A stretch of 40,278 bases of DNA, taken from assembly GCA_003598175.1 (NCBI GenBank), contig QZKN01000123.1:1-40278 (forward strand), read 5' to 3'. Below are positions 1 to 9,900 of the stretch, piece after piece. Each line of letters opens with the position of its first letter. Positions within the stretch are counted from its first letter, which is position 1. Both the position numbers and the translations under genes were made by a program. Origin of the DNA: Candidatus Omnitrophota bacterium. GTDB taxonomy: Bacteria; Hinthialibacterota; Hinthialibacteria; Hinthialibacterales; Hinthialibacteraceae. The notes below the pieces were generated by a model. It ran no database searches. It was not told the DNA's origin and saw nothing but the letters and a program-made list of their open reading frames with translations.

Positions 1-965
1 TAATGGGTAAAAAAGTGATCGTCCGACATTTCCCGGCAGAAATTTTGATGAAACCATTCCAGCGCTTTCCCGCCGGTGTTGAGAACGTACAACGTCGACC
101 ACAGATCGGCAATCACGTGGCGGCGAATGTTGTACTGAACGCCGGGAATGGCTTCGGCCAGACCAACACAAAGAATCTCGCAGGTGCCGCAGACGTCCAG
201 AATCGCGCCTTGCCGCGTCACCCCGCCGTTCAAGGCGGCGCACATCGCATCGTTGCCGCCCATAAGCACCGGAATTCCCGCAGGCAAGCCGGTTTCCTTC
301 GCCCATCGCGGCAGCAGTTCTCCCACCGGTTCCCAGCTGGACACTATCGGCGGGAGTTTGTCGGCAGGAATCCGCAGACGATCGGCAATTTCATGACTCC
401 ATGATCCATCGTTTATCGTGGTATTAAAAAGCGCGGTAAGAGACGCGGTGGAGGGATCCATTCCCCAATTTCCCGTCAGACGTTTGCCGAACAGCGTGTT
501 GGTGTGGCCGAACATGGCGGCGCTTTGAAAAAGGCCCGGCTCTTCTTCCTGCCACCACAAAATCGTGGAAGCGGTACATCCGCCGGAAACAGGCAGATTG
601 CCGGTCCGACTCAGCAATACATCCTCTCCGACTTGCTCGCGTATCCGTTTTGCCTGCTTACCGCTGCGCCCGTCGAGAAACAAAACGGCGGGTGTCAACG
701 CTTCCCCGTTTGGTCCGAATGCGGTAGCGCCGGGCGTGGAAACGGAAAAGCCGATGGCCTGCACATCCCTTAAACTCGAAGAGAGTTTCCGGCAGCAGGC
801 GAAGAATGCATTCCACCAATACTCGGTATCGATATCCCGCTGCCCGCCCGCGCGAACATTCATCGGATAGGATTCTTCCGCCGAGACGACCGCCTTGCGT
901 CCATTTTCCACGACGGCCATCTTCATTTTCGTCGTTCCGACATCCACCGCCAACACGCTGCTCAT
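1..965 (-). CDS. FGGY-family carbohydrate kinase, 3' end cut by window edge
   Basis: About 321 N-terminal residues of a sugar kinase of the xylulokinase/gluconokinase type, which phosphorylates a ketose or sugar acid with ATP in the cytoplasm. Seen: the first phosphate-binding motif DVGTT just after the start (LAVDVGTTKMKMAVVENG), the catalytic-Asp motif GGNDAMCAALNGG and the adenosine-motif glycines in NTGGKALEWF. The C-terminal third lies beyond base 1. The start ATG (965-963) overlaps the stop of the upstream aldolase gene by 4 bases (ATGA), so the two are translationally coupled. Family membership is clear. The substrate cannot be read from the sequence; the neighbouring aldolase suggests a 2-keto-3-deoxy sugar acid or related catabolic route (inference). 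Confidence 0.9.
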   Translation of the reverse strand, partial: MSSVLAVDVGTTKMKMAVVENGRKAVVSAEESYPMNVRAGGQRDIDTEYWWNAFFACCRKLSSSLRDVQAIGFSVSTPGATAFGPNGEALTPAVLFLDGRSGKQAKRIREQVGEDVLLSRTGNLPVSGGCTASTILWWQEEEPGLFQSAAMFGHTNTLFGKRLTGNWGMDPSTASLTALFNTTINDGSWSHEIADRLRIPADKLPPIVSSWEPVGELLPRWAKETGLPAGIPVLMGGNDAMCAALNGGVTRQGAILDVCGTCEILCVGLAEAIPGVQYNIRRHVIADLWSTLYVLNTGGKALEWFHQNFCREMSDDHFFTH

Positions 966-1858
966 GATATAAGTCCGGCATCGATCAACGCTTGGCGAAC
1001 CGCTTCCCTTCCCTCTCCTTCGAGCCGTTTCAAGGGTTTTCGCGGATATCCACCCCCAAGACCGGCCAGGTCCATCGCCGCTTTGACGCCCGGAACGCCA
1101 TAGACGCCGCTAATTTTTTCGTTGGCCGTTTTCAAAAGCTCCTGTAACGCCTGGCCTGTTTGATCCTGTCCGCGCATTCCGTATTTCCATAACTGCACGG
1201 CGGCGTCCGGAAAAGCATTCCCCAAACTGGCCACCCCCCCTTTTACCCCATGCGTCATTGATGAATATAGAAATCCAATCGAACCCGCCAGCACGGAAAA
1301 ATCAGCGTCAATGAATTTGCTAAAGTGTTCAATCCCGCTCGCCGCGCTGTCTTTCATGCCGACGATGTTGGGATGTTCGGACAGGACGCCGACCGTCTCC
1401 GGCAACAGAGTCACGCCGGTAAAGCCCGGCGCGTTGTAAAGCAGAACGGGAATATCGACGCTTTCCGCACATTCGGTGAAATAATCGACCAATACGTCAT
1501 GCGTCATGAATTTACGAAAGTAGGAAGGGCTGAGCAACGTAGCAAAATCCGCTCCCCCGCTTTTAACAAACCGCATAAAATCTACTGTCAACACAGTGGA
1601 ATCATAAATGCATCCGACCATGACCACTTGGTTGGGATCGCGCAGTGAAAGAACCGTTTCGAGAACCTCCCGCTTTTCCTCTTCATTCAAACATCGATTT
1701 TCGCCATTGCTGCCTAGAACCAAATATCCGCGGATTTCCGTTTTTGCGTAAAACGCCATATTGGCCTTCAGCGCCGCATAATCAATCCGCATGTCTTCGT
1801 TGAAGGGTGTGGTGATAGGAAGAAACACTCCGGATAATTTTTCTTTCACAGAAGCCAT
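962..1858 (-). CDS. DapA/N-acetylneuraminate lyase family aldolase
   Basis: A 298-residue class I aldolase (dihydrodipicolinate synthase superfamily), a cytosolic TIM barrel that forms a Schiff base with a 2-oxo acid such as pyruvate. Seen: the substrate-carboxylate loop GSNGE (residues 49-53), the catalytic Tyr in LLYNAPGFTG (Tyr141) and the Schiff-base Lys in GMKDSA (Lys169). Length is normal for the family. The ATG has a good Shine-Dalgarno AGGAGAG six bases upstream. It is the first gene of an operon with the sugar kinase, which points to sugar-acid catabolism rather than lysine synthesis. The GSNGE loop differs from the GTTGE of true DapA, which also favours a catabolic role (inference). 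Substrate unknown. Confidence 0.88.
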   Translation of the reverse strand: MASVKEKLSGVFLPITTPFNEDMRIDYAALKANMAFYAKTEIRGYLVLGSNGENRCLNEEEKREVLETVLSLRDPNQVVMVGCIYDSTVLTVDFMRFVKSGGADFATLLSPSYFRKFMTHDVLVDYFTECAESVDIPVLLYNAPGFTGVTLLPETVGVLSEHPNIVGMKDSAASGIEHFSKFIDADFSVLAGSIGFLYSSMTHGVKGGVASLGNAFPDAAVQLWKYGMRGQDQTGQALQELLKTANEKISGVYGVPGVKAAMDLAGLGGGYPRKPLKRLEGEGREAVRQALIDAGLIS

Positions 1859-2286
1859 CCCATGCTCTCCTGAATATAATGAAACCCCATGAAATCATAC
1901 CGTATTCGACGCATTCATTCAACTCGATACCAAAACAGCGACTGAATCACGTCCGGTATTATCGTCTCCGGAGAGTATCGACCCCATATCCAAGCGCTCT
2001 ATCGATCTCGAGCAAGGCAGGCACAAAAAGGAGCGTAATCTTCCAAAACCATCATTTTCTGAATTCCGGTGAGAAAAAGTGATAAGTGATCAGTGACGAA
2101 AGGTTCGTTTCCATGTCATCCAGGAATCCGATCTTGTGAATCCTGATCGTTTCCAATTGGATATGGAGCATACAATAATGAATGTTGGGATTGTTGAATG
2201 CTTGTCTGACAAATATACTTATACTTTTGGCCGGTAGCATGTTTCCCATCAAGTTGTCAAACAGAGGTTCGCGAGATTGTTCTTCC
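1859..2286. other. Divergent intergenic region between aldolase operon and lepA
   Basis: 428 bases with no supported gene. It carries the aldolase Shine-Dalgarno at its left end and a plausible lepA promoter near 2191-2219. No repeat, RNA gene or further motif was recognised. Confidence 0.5.
2191..2219 (+). promoter_or_regulatory. Candidate sigma-70 promoter of lepA
   Basis: TTGTTG (2191-2196), a 17-base spacer and TATACT (2214-2219). The -10 box matches well and the -35 box poorly. Its position, about 70 bases before the ATG at 2287, supports the short lepA start over an in-frame ATG at 2182. Confidence 0.4.
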
Positions 2287-4080
2287 ATGAAACAAAAAAA
2301 TGTCAGAAATTTTTCCATTATTGCGCATATCGATCACGGTAAAAGTACGCTGGCCGACCGTATTTTGGAAATGACCGACAGCGTGACCAACCGTGAAATG
2401 CGCGAGCAGTTTCTGGACAGCATGGATCTCGAGCGCGAACGGGGGATTACCATCAAAGCGCAGGCGGTTCGTGTTTTTTATAAAGCGAACGACGGCGACA
2501 CCTATCATTTGAATTTGATCGATACCCCCGGCCATGTGGATTTTACCTACGAAGTTTCACGCTCGCTGGCCGCCTGTGAAGGGGCGGTGTTGGTGGTGGA
2601 TGCGGCGCAGGGCGTGGAAGCGCAGACCGTTGCGAATCTGTATAAAGCAATCGAGCAGAACTTGGAAATCATTCCCGTTTTAAATAAGATCGACCTGCCC
2701 AACGCCGATCTCGAAAGCGCGATCCATCAAATTCACGAATTGATCGGCAGCACGGAGGAAGAAATCATCCACGCCAGCGCCAAAACAGGATTGGGCGTGC
2801 GGGAAATTCTCGAAGCCATCGTGAAACGGATCCCACCGCCGCAAGGCGATCCTGACGCGCCCCCCCGCGCGTTGGTAATTGACAGTATTTTTAATATGTT
2901 TCGCGGCGTGATCGCGTATGTGCGGATTATCGACGGCTCGTTCGCGAAAGGCGATCCCGTTTATCTGATGGCGGCGGACGAGAAATACGAAATCGAGGAA
3001 CTCGGAATCTTCACGCCTAAAATGAAACCGGTCGAACGGCTCGAAACCGGCGAAGTGGGGTATATCATCGCGGGAATCCGCGATATTTCGGACTTGCACA
3101 TCGGCGACACCATCACGCATTTGAAGAATCGCGCGTCCAAGCCGTTGCCGGGTTATCAAAATCCCAAAAGTATGGTGTTTTGCGGCCTCTATCCGGTCAA
3201 TCCCGACGATTTCGAGGTATTGCGGGCGAGTCTGGAAAAACTGCGGTTGAATGATTCGTCCTTCCATTTCGAACCGGAAACGTCCGCGGCGCTCGGATTC
3301 GGTTTTCGCTGTGGATTTTTGGGCATGTTGCATATGGAAGTAATTCAGGAACGATTGGAACGGGAATTCAACCTGTCGCTGATCACCACCGCGCCGAACG
3401 TCTCCTATGAAGTGGTGACAAACAAAGGGGAATTGATCCTGGTTGAAAATCCTACGGATTTACCGCCTCCCAATCACCTTCAGGAAATCCGCGAACCATA
3501 CATCGAAGCCACCGTCATCACGGCAACCGAATACATCGGCGGGATCATGAAACTCTCGATGGATCGCCGGGGCATTGATAAAGGAATGGAGTATCTCAGC
3601 ACCGACCGGGTGTTGATGCGTTATGAATTCCCGCTGTCCGAAGTGATTTTGGATTTTTATGACAAATTGAAATCCATTTCGCGCGGATATGCCTCGTTCG
3701 ATTACGAATTCATGGACTATCGGCCAGGTCCGTTGGTCAAACTGGATTTGTTATTGAACGGCAATCCCGTCGATGCGCTTTCCGTCATCGTGCATCGGGA
3801 TAAAGCGTATAACAAAGGCAAGTCGCTGACCGAGAAACTCCGCGAAGTCGTTCCCCGCCAGCAATACGACGTGGCCATTCAGGCAGCGGTCGGATCGAAA
3901 ATCATCGCGCGCGAAACCGTCAAAGCATTGCGCAAGAACGTGATCGCGAAATGTTACGGCGGCGATATCACGCGCAAACGAAAATTGCTGGAACGGCAGC
4001 GCGAAGGAAAACGGCGCTTGAAAAATATCGGTAATATTGAGATTCCACAGGAAGCCTTCATGGCCATTCTCGACATTTAA
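2287..4080 (+). CDS. lepA: Elongation factor 4 (LepA), ribosomal back-translocating GTPase
   Basis: A 597-residue translational GTPase, the usual length for EF4/LepA. It binds ribosomes and promotes back-translocation and recovery of stalled complexes. Seen: the P-loop AHIDHGKST (residues 13-21), DTPGHVDF (G3), NKIDLP (G4) and the LepA-specific C-terminal region ending in KNIGNIEIPQEAFMAIL. The frame is open back to 2182, but the start at 2287 gives the standard N-terminus MKQKNVRNFSIIAHIDHG, and a promoter -10 box lies between the two ATGs. The Shine-Dalgarno is weak. The stop TAA at 4078-4080 interlocks with the stop of the convergent gene on the other strand. Confidence 0.97.
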   Translation: MKQKNVRNFSIIAHIDHGKSTLADRILEMTDSVTNREMREQFLDSMDLERERGITIKAQAVRVFYKANDGDTYHLNLIDTPGHVDFTYEVSRSLAACEGAVLVVDAAQGVEAQTVANLYKAIEQNLEIIPVLNKIDLPNADLESAIHQIHELIGSTEEEIIHASAKTGLGVREILEAIVKRIPPPQGDPDAPPRALVIDSIFNMFRGVIAYVRIIDGSFAKGDPVYLMAADEKYEIEELGIFTPKMKPVERLETGEVGYIIAGIRDISDLHIGDTITHLKNRASKPLPGYQNPKSMVFCGLYPVNPDDFEVLRASLEKLRLNDSSFHFEPETSAALGFGFRCGFLGMLHMEVIQERLEREFNLSLITTAPNVSYEVVTNKGELILVENPTDLPPPNHLQEIREPYIEATVITATEYIGGIMKLSMDRRGIDKGMEYLSTDRVLMRYEFPLSEVILDFYDKLKSISRGYASFDYEFMDYRPGPLVKLDLLLNGNPVDALSVIVHRDKAYNKGKSLTEKLREVVPRQQYDVAIQAAVGSKIIARETVKALRKNVIAKCYGGDITRKRKLLERQREGKRRLKNIGNIEIPQEAFMAILDI

Positions 4081-7000
4081 AGACCTCCTTCCTCCTTCAA
4101 AACCTGCACCGGTCCGGCGTTTTCATAATACCCGTAAAATACCGGCGTCCCGCTTTTCGTGAGCGCATAGACGCGAAAGCGATAGGCCGATCCGATTTGC
4201 GGACCGTTTTGAAATCCGTAGATGATATTGTCGGCGCCGGCCTTCCAAATCAGGAAATTCGTTTCAGCGTCTCGCGTCCGTCCGAGAAATTGCGGCAATC
4301 CGGCGTGATTGACGTCCACGTACACGTGACATTCTTTTATGTTCTCCAAATCAACCTCCGTCGGATCGAAATACCAACGAATAACGAGTTCCGTGTTCCC
4401 CACGGCGTCGGAATCCCACGCATTGCTCAAATCGCGATCCGTCAGGATCGTATCCGTCACGGTCACGATGGGTAGAAATTCCACCGGTCCGCGCGTCTCG
4501 AACGGTCCGTAAAATCGCGGCGCACCGCTTTGGGTGAGGGCGTAAATGCGAAATTGGTAAAATTGTTGATATTGCGGTCCCGTTTTAAAGACATTCGATA
4601 AAAACCGCGCATTCGCTTTCCATGCCAAAAACGTTTCGTCGCCGGTTTCGGTTCGGCCAAGATAGGTGAACAAATCGCTGGTTCCGTTGCGGACATAGAC
4701 GTGAACACTATCAATATCGCTCACGTTTACCCCCGCATTGGAAAAATCCCACCGAATGACCAGCTCACGATTCGTGTGTGAATCGTGATCGCGCAAATGG
4801 CTCAAATCGGACCACGTTTGGATATTGTCCGTTGCCACGACGCGGCTCGATAATGTCGGGGTGGGCGTCGGCGTTGGCAAAATCGTGAAGGTAGGCGTGG
4901 CGGTTGGGAATAGGGTCATAACCGTATAAGAAACATCACGATAAGCAGTCCCGTTTCCATCGAATGCAAAGATGATGAAAGCAAAGGAGCCCAGTCGGGA
5001 GGTATCCAGTTGATAATCCCGATAAACGCGGCCGGCCAGATTCACCTCGTTCAACAATGTAACCGGCGCATGAGACGATAAATAAACTTCGAAGGGATCA
5101 CGATCGGGATCGGAAACGATAACGGTAATCAATGCGAAATCATCTTTGCGAACAAATTGCAGATTCTGTGGGAAAATTTGAATTTCACATAAATGGTTGT
5201 CAATTCTCGGGGTGCGATTGATGGCTATTGTGGGTGTAAGCGTAGGAGTAAAGGTCGATGTGGGAGTATGGGTAAAAGTTGCGGTCGGTCGAAGGGTGTT
5301 CGTAGGAAGGGGAGAGGGGCGCGGTGATAACGTGGAAGTGGGAGTCGGTGTTCGGGAAGCAGTCGGCGTACGGGAAGCAGTCGGAGTAAAGGTAAACGTC
5401 GGCGTAGAGGAAGGCGTCCGCGTGCTGGTACGCGTCGGGGATAACGTCGGCGTCAAAGGAACTGTCGGTGTTCGGGTGGAGGTAAACGGATAGGGATATC
5501 GTTTGTCGAGAACCCAAATTGTCAATTCATCTTGCGCCGCGTCGCTGCCGTCATACGCATAAACCGTGAAGGTGAATATGCCCGGATACAACGTTATCAG
5601 TTCAAAATCAATATAGAGACTCCCCGACAAGAAACCTGACGTGCGAAAACGCGCAGGCGTTTCAGGCGACAACGTGATTTCCAGCGCGTCGCCGTCGGCG
5701 TCGGAGGCAATGACGGAAATCGCCTTGACGGAATCCTGAACGACGATCAGGGGATCAGCGGATTGAATGGTAATCTGCGGCGCACGATTTCCCTGCCGAG
5801 GCGTATTGGTCGACGTCGGAGTGGGAGTGATCGTGGGAGTAAACGTGGAAGTCGAAGTGGGAGTATAGGGTATTGTCGGCTGCACGTGAATGGCGACCGT
5901 TGCGGTTTGAAGCGATTTTGTCAGTTCATCAAGCGCATAAAATTGAAAAGAATCCGTCCCTACGAAACCACTGTTGGGAGTATAGCGCAATTGGCCGTTA
6001 TATTTGTTGAAATTGGAAATGACTCCGTTTGATGGAAACGAATACAATTCGAACGTCAATGAAGCGCTGTCGATGTCGTTGCCGGTGAGTGTGATCGTAA
6101 TCGGGATATTTTGAAAAGTGGACAACGTTTGAGCGTTGGCTGTGGGGGGATCGTTGACGGGATACACCGTGATGCGAACGAACGCTTGATTGGAGTCCAG
6201 TACGCCGTCGTTGAGTTTATAGGTAATTGAATCCGGCCCGAAATAATTCGGATAAGGATTGTAGATCAACGTTCCCTGTCGGGCATTGATCTCGGATAGC
6301 CAGCCATGCTGTGGATGGGAGACGATCACGACATTCATCTCATCTCCGTCGGGATCGCTGCCGTTTAAATTAAGAAAGAGAGCAAGATCTTCGTCGGTGG
6401 ATGCCGTACGGGTAAATGCCGTTGGCGCGCGATTGCCATAAATCGTTAACACCACCGTATTTTGATTGCCCAACCCAGCGCCGCCTGTCGGATTCGCGAG
6501 CGTGAGAAGGATGGTTTCGTCATGTTCGGGTATGGCATCCTTGATAATGGGGATGTTAATCGTTTTATCCGCTCCGTCGCCGTCGGCAAAAGTGATCACG
6601 CCGGAGGTTTTGAGATAATCCGAACCGGCCTGAGCGGTACCATCGCCGGTGAAAAACTCAACGCTGATTTCTCCGTTCAATCCTTCCTTGCGGGAAATCG
6701 TGATCACGGCGTTTCCCCCATTTTCGGAAACCGAATAGGTAGCGCTGCTGAATTCGATGATTCCCGCGCCATCTTCCACTTTGCGAATGCAATGATTGTT
6801 GGAATCGGCGATAAAAAGTTCACCCGTGTCATTGACAAAAATGTGGGAGGGATAATTCAATTGCGCGTTTGCTGCCGGACCGCCGTCGCCGGTGTATCCC
6901 GCCGTTCCGCTGCCAACAACGGTGTGGATCATCCGGTCAGGCGACACTTTGCGGATACAATGATTGCCTTGATCCGCGATAAATAGATTTTGCCAACGAT

Positions 7001-7859
7001 CCAGGAATATTCCGGCAGGTTCGTTCAAGGAAGCGATGGGAGCGAGCCCCCCATCGCCGGAAAACTCGGCAAGACCATTCCCGACGATCGTGGTGATTAT
7101 ACCCTTTGTATCCACTTTACGGATTCGGTGATTTCCCGAATCGGAAATAAAGAGATTACCGGCAATGTCGGCGAATAATCCCGCGGGACGATTCAATGAA
7201 GCATGAATCGCTGGCCCGGAATCGCCTGCAAACGCAGCGGTTCCGTTACCCACTACCGTGCTGATAGCCCCACTGTGATCCACTCTACGGATACGATGAT
7301 TTCCCGTATCAGCGATATAAATGGATTCCGCCGCATCGACGAAAATCGCGGCGGGATGGCTCAACATGGCGTCGATGGCCGGTCCACCGTCGCTGGAAAA
7401 TCCTTCTGAACCATTCCCGGCAATTGTGGAAATAACGCCGTCGGCGTCGACTTTTCGTATACGGTGATTTCCTTGATCCGCGATATAGATCTGACCGGCG
7501 TCATCGAGACAAAATCCCGCCGGTTGATACATTTGCGCGTCGATGGCCGCTTTTCCATCGCCGGAATAACCGCCGTTCGTACCGGCCGCCGTGCGCAGAA
7601 AACCGTTCCAATCGATTTTGCGAATCCGATGATTATATTTTTCCGCAATAAAGAGATTTCCGGAACGATCCTGCCAGACGCCCACGGGCAAGTTGAGTCT
7701 GGATTGAACAGCAGCGTTCCCGTCGCCGCTGAATCCACCATTTCCCACGCCGATGATCGTGGTTATCATTTGACCGAATCCGATTTGCGCAATCATCGGC
7801 GTCGTCACGAAAGAAAAAGCGTAGAATGTTGTTAAAATCCACGAATACCGTCTCATCAT
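4077..7859 (-). CDS. Secreted NHL-propeller protein with Calx-beta, Ig-like domains and Pro-Thr linkers
   Basis: A 1260-residue modular exported protein. Order: N-terminal signal peptide (1-29); six NHL repeats (about 36-362, each with a signature like LFIADxGNHRIRK), enough for one six-bladed propeller; a Calx-beta domain (about 366-475, DGTAQAGSDY); two cadherin/Big-type Ig-like domains (476-660); Pro-Thr linker (661-690); Ig-like domain (691-785); long Pro-Thr linker (793-878); Ig-like domain (880-985); linker (986-1003); two copies of an unrecognised module of about 120 residues (1006-1126 and 1131-1251). No membrane anchor, sortase motif or known secretion-sorting tag is evident at the C-terminus. 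NHL propellers usually bind ligands or partners, so an adhesive or cell-surface role is likely, but the function is unknown. The gene stands alone, divergent from the Maf gene. Confidence 0.88.
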   Translation of the reverse strand: MMRRYSWILTTFYAFSFVTTPMIAQIGFGQMITTIIGVGNGGFSGDGNAAVQSRLNLPVGVWQDRSGNLFIAEKYNHRIRKIDWNGFLRTAAGTNGGYSGDGKAAIDAQMYQPAGFCLDDAGQIYIADQGNHRIRKVDADGVISTIAGNGSEGFSSDGGPAIDAMLSHPAAIFVDAAESIYIADTGNHRIRRVDHSGAISTVVGNGTAAFAGDSGPAIHASLNRPAGLFADIAGNLFISDSGNHRIRKVDTKGIITTIVGNGLAEFSGDGGLAPIASLNEPAGIFLDRWQNLFIADQGNHCIRKVSPDRMIHTVVGSGTAGYTGDGGPAANAQLNYPSHIFVNDTGELFIADSNNHCIRKVEDGAGIIEFSSATYSVSENGGNAVITISRKEGLNGEISVEFFTGDGTAQAGSDYLKTSGVITFADGDGADKTINIPIIKDAIPEHDETILLTLANPTGGAGLGNQNTVVLTIYGNRAPTAFTRTASTDEDLALFLNLNGSDPDGDEMNVVIVSHPQHGWLSEINARQGTLIYNPYPNYFGPDSITYKLNDGVLDSNQAFVRITVYPVNDPPTANAQTLSTFQNIPITITLTGNDIDSASLTFELYSFPSNGVISNFNKYNGQLRYTPNSGFVGTDSFQFYALDELTKSLQTATVAIHVQPTIPYTPTSTSTFTPTITPTPTSTNTPRQGNRAPQITIQSADPLIVVQDSVKAISVIASDADGDALEITLSPETPARFRTSGFLSGSLYIDFELITLYPGIFTFTVYAYDGSDAAQDELTIWVLDKRYPYPFTSTRTPTVPLTPTLSPTRTSTRTPSSTPTFTFTPTASRTPTASRTPTPTSTLSPRPSPLPTNTLRPTATFTHTPTSTFTPTLTPTIAINRTPRIDNHLCEIQIFPQNLQFVRKDDFALITVIVSDPDRDPFEVYLSSHAPVTLLNEVNLAGRVYRDYQLDTSRLGSFAFIIFAFDGNGTAYRDVSYTVMTLFPTATPTFTILPTPTPTPTLSSRVVATDNIQTWSDLSHLRDHDSHTNRELVIRWDFSNAGVNVSDIDSVHVYVRNGTSDLFTYLGRTETGDETFLAWKANARFLSNVFKTGPQYQQFYQFRIYALTQSGAPRFYGPFETRGPVEFLPIVTVTDTILTDRDLSNAWDSDAVGNTELVIRWYFDPTEVDLENIKECHVYVDVNHAGLPQFLGRTRDAETNFLIWKAGADNIIYGFQNGPQIGSAYRFRVYALTKSGTPVFYGYYENAGPVQVLKEEGGL
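4107..4844 (-). repeat. Tandem duplicated protein module of about 120 residues
   Basis: The C-terminus of the NHL protein encodes two successive copies of the same module (DNA 4482-4844 and 4107-4469). Shared positions include ELVIRW, HVYV, LGRT, WKA, a GPQ followed by FRxYALTxSGxPxFYG, and a closing GPV. The copies have diverged to perhaps half identity, so the duplication is old. I do not recognise the family. Confidence 0.7.
5226..5483 (-). repeat. Low-complexity Pro-Thr-Ser linker DNA
   Basis: Codes for residues 793-878 of the NHL protein, a run of TPT, TST and TRTP repeats. It is an extended, probably glycosylated spacer between Ig-like domains. The opposite strand has a long open frame rich in Val and Gly that is only a shadow of this repeat. 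Confidence 0.8.
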
Positions 7860-8010
7860 TTGTGCACGCGATTACTTCTGTAAAAGAGAAGCGGATCTTT
7901 GATTCCTATTCAACTGTTATAAAATATACCCATTATACATTTTTTTCTGTCATATCAAATATCATTTTCGATGCCCGGAGCGTTTCGTTCTTTGTACAAT
8001 ATCGACAATT

Positions 8011-9900
8011 ATGAAAAACACCCACTTAAACTCCAATCTGCAATTCCTTTCCCGCTATTTTCCACAGTTGTCCGCACGAATCGACGCCATGCACGATTCC
8101 AACCGCTCCATCCCCTTTGAGTTCATTGCGGGAGAACGAGGAACGCCCACATTCCGGGTTTCCGTCGATGGAAATTGGAAATATCTGCACAGCCGTTATG
8201 ATCCGGTCAGCGAAGCCGTACGCTGGGCCCAATCGCAACCGGCAGCGACGGGAAGCGTTGTCATCTTTGTCGGCTGGGGAATGGGGTATCACATCATCGA
8301 ATGGATCAAGCGCTATGGACGCACCGTCGCAGCCGTCGTCGTGATCGAGCCGGAGCCGATTTTCTTTCAAGAATCGCTTGCGCACGTCGATCTTCGCCCA
8401 TTGGCCAATACCAGCCGTATGGAAATTGTGCTTGGATCCACCGGCCAGGATATATATCAGTCGCTTCTAAAATTCATGGAACCGATTCTCAGCGGTGATC
8501 TTGCCGTAATCCCTCTTCCCTTCGCCGCAATCTATCCCGCCACGTTTTTCAATACGCTCAAATCGGAAATTCAGAAACTGATGGCAGCAAAAAAGCAAAT
8601 GCTGGAGCACATGGCCGCGCAGGGAGCGCGTTGCCAGGAAAACATGATCCGCAATCTCCCCGCCGTCGCAGACAGCCTTTTCCCTCACGATATCCACAAC
8701 CTTGCCTCGAATCAGCCTGCCATCATCGTAGCCGCCGGCCCTTCTCTCGATCGCAACATCGACCTGCTGAATCAAGCAAATAACCACACGTGGATCATTG
8801 CCGTGGATACGTCCTTGCGCATTTTACGGCAGCGTGGCATTGAATCTCATTTGGTGGTAACCAAAGATCCCACCGAACACAATCGGCGCCATTTTGACAA
8901 ACTGGAAAATCTTGTTTCTCCCGCGCTCGCGTTCGATCCGCAGGTTTCACCGGACATCCCCCCGCGATTCACCGGTCCGAAAGTCTGTATGCCGAATCGC
9001 AATCATACCGTTCATCATTACATTTCGGGTCTGCAATTGCAATCGGTGGATGAATTGCCGCTCAGCACCAACGTCGCCGTCGCCGCTTTCAACCTCGCTG
9101 TGGTAATGGGGTGCAATCCCATCATTTTCGTGGGGCTTGATCTTTGTTTTTCCGATACGCAAGGCCCGTCTCACGCTTCCGGCGCGACTTTGAGTTCCGT
9201 AACCCGTTTTTCATCTACGGAACAAACCATACTCTATCAACGCGGCTCCGCGCAGGATACGCTTGCAATTATGCTGGTCGAAGGCATCGACGGAAAAATG
9301 TATCCCACTCACACCACTTTTTATGAAGCGCTCCGCCTGCTCGAGTCGCTGATCCAAAAAGCCCCTTGTGAATGTATCGATGCCTCGGAAGGCGGCGCCA
9401 GAATCGCGGGGACGCGCATCATGCCGCTTGCGGAAGCATTGCAACTGTATTGCTTGAACGGCAAACGCGATAATGTCAGTGTTTCTGCAGGTGTAGAGAA
9501 AACTCACACAAGGGCAAAAACGGCGTTGCCCTTGCCACCCCTTCGTAATAAAAACGCAATCCAAAAAAGTCTACTCGATATCGCTGCTCATATCACACAA
9601 TGCGGACAAATCGCAAAACAGGCGCAGGACCATTCGTTGGAATCCGCAGCGGCGGCGAGAGAAGAAATCGAAAAGGATTATCGTTTGTATCACGAACTGC
9701 AATCGGCGCTGGAGCGGCTCATGGTCGAGATCAGCCGTCCGAATTTTTGGGACGAATCGAATTCGCAAGACGTCTTAATGGAACGATATCAATGGTATTT
9801 ATCTGAAATTGCGCGGTCATGTGAATTATTCGCGCCGCTGTATGCAGAAATAGCCGACTCGCTTTCATTTTCGCGGGCTGAAATGGGAAACTCGCGCTAA
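8011..9900 (+). CDS. Maf-type glycosyltransferase (DUF115 / MptE-like), copy 1
   Basis: A 629-residue protein of the motility-associated factor family (DUF115, 6-hydroxymethylpterin pyrophosphokinase MptE-like fold). Studied members transfer nonulosonic acids (pseudaminic or legionaminic acid) to Ser/Thr of flagellin in the cytoplasm. Seen: AAGPSLDRN (residues 241-249), the acidic KDPT motif (285-288) and [18 protein letters not shown] further on. The N-terminal region (1-200) is Rossmann-like and the last 120 residues are helical. No obvious Shine-Dalgarno precedes the ATG. No flagellar gene is present in the window, so the acceptor is unknown. A full-length paralogue lies at 25.9 kb. The 3' end overlaps the convergent dnaJ-like gene by 36 bases. 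Confidence 0.85.
   Translation: MKNTHLNSNLQFLSRYFPQLSARIDAMHDSNRSIPFEFIAGERGTPTFRVSVDGNWKYLHSRYDPVSEAVRWAQSQPAATGSVVIFVGWGMGYHIIEWIKRYGRTVAAVVVIEPEPIFFQESLAHVDLRPLANTSRMEIVLGSTGQDIYQSLLKFMEPILSGDLAVIPLPFAAIYPATFFNTLKSEIQKLMAAKKQMLEHMAAQGARCQENMIRNLPAVADSLFPHDIHNLASNQPAIIVAAGPSLDRNIDLLNQANNHTWIIAVDTSLRILRQRGIESHLVVTKDPTEHNRRHFDKLENLVSPALAFDPQVSPDIPPRFTGPKVCMPNRNHTVHHYISGLQLQSVDELPLSTNVAVAAFNLAVVMGCNPIIFVGLDLCFSDTQGPSHASGATLSSVTRFSSTEQTILYQRGSAQDTLAIMLVEGIDGKMYPTHTTFYEALRLLESLIQKAPCECIDASEGGARIAGTRIMPLAEALQLYCLNGKRDNVSVSAGVEKTHTRAKTALPLPPLRNKNAIQKSLLDIAAHITQCGQIAKQAQDHSLESAAAAREEIEKDYRLYHELQSALERLMVEISRPNFWDESNSQDVLMERYQWYLSEIARSCELFAPLYAEIADSLSFSRAEMGNSR

Noticed and set aside
2182..2286. 35-residue N-terminal extension of LepA
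   Set aside because: The extension has no LepA homology and lies across a likely promoter -10 box; the start at 2287 gives the family N-terminus.
5197..5493. Plus-strand open frame rich in Val and Gly
   Set aside because: It is the antisense of the Pro-Thr linker of the NHL protein.
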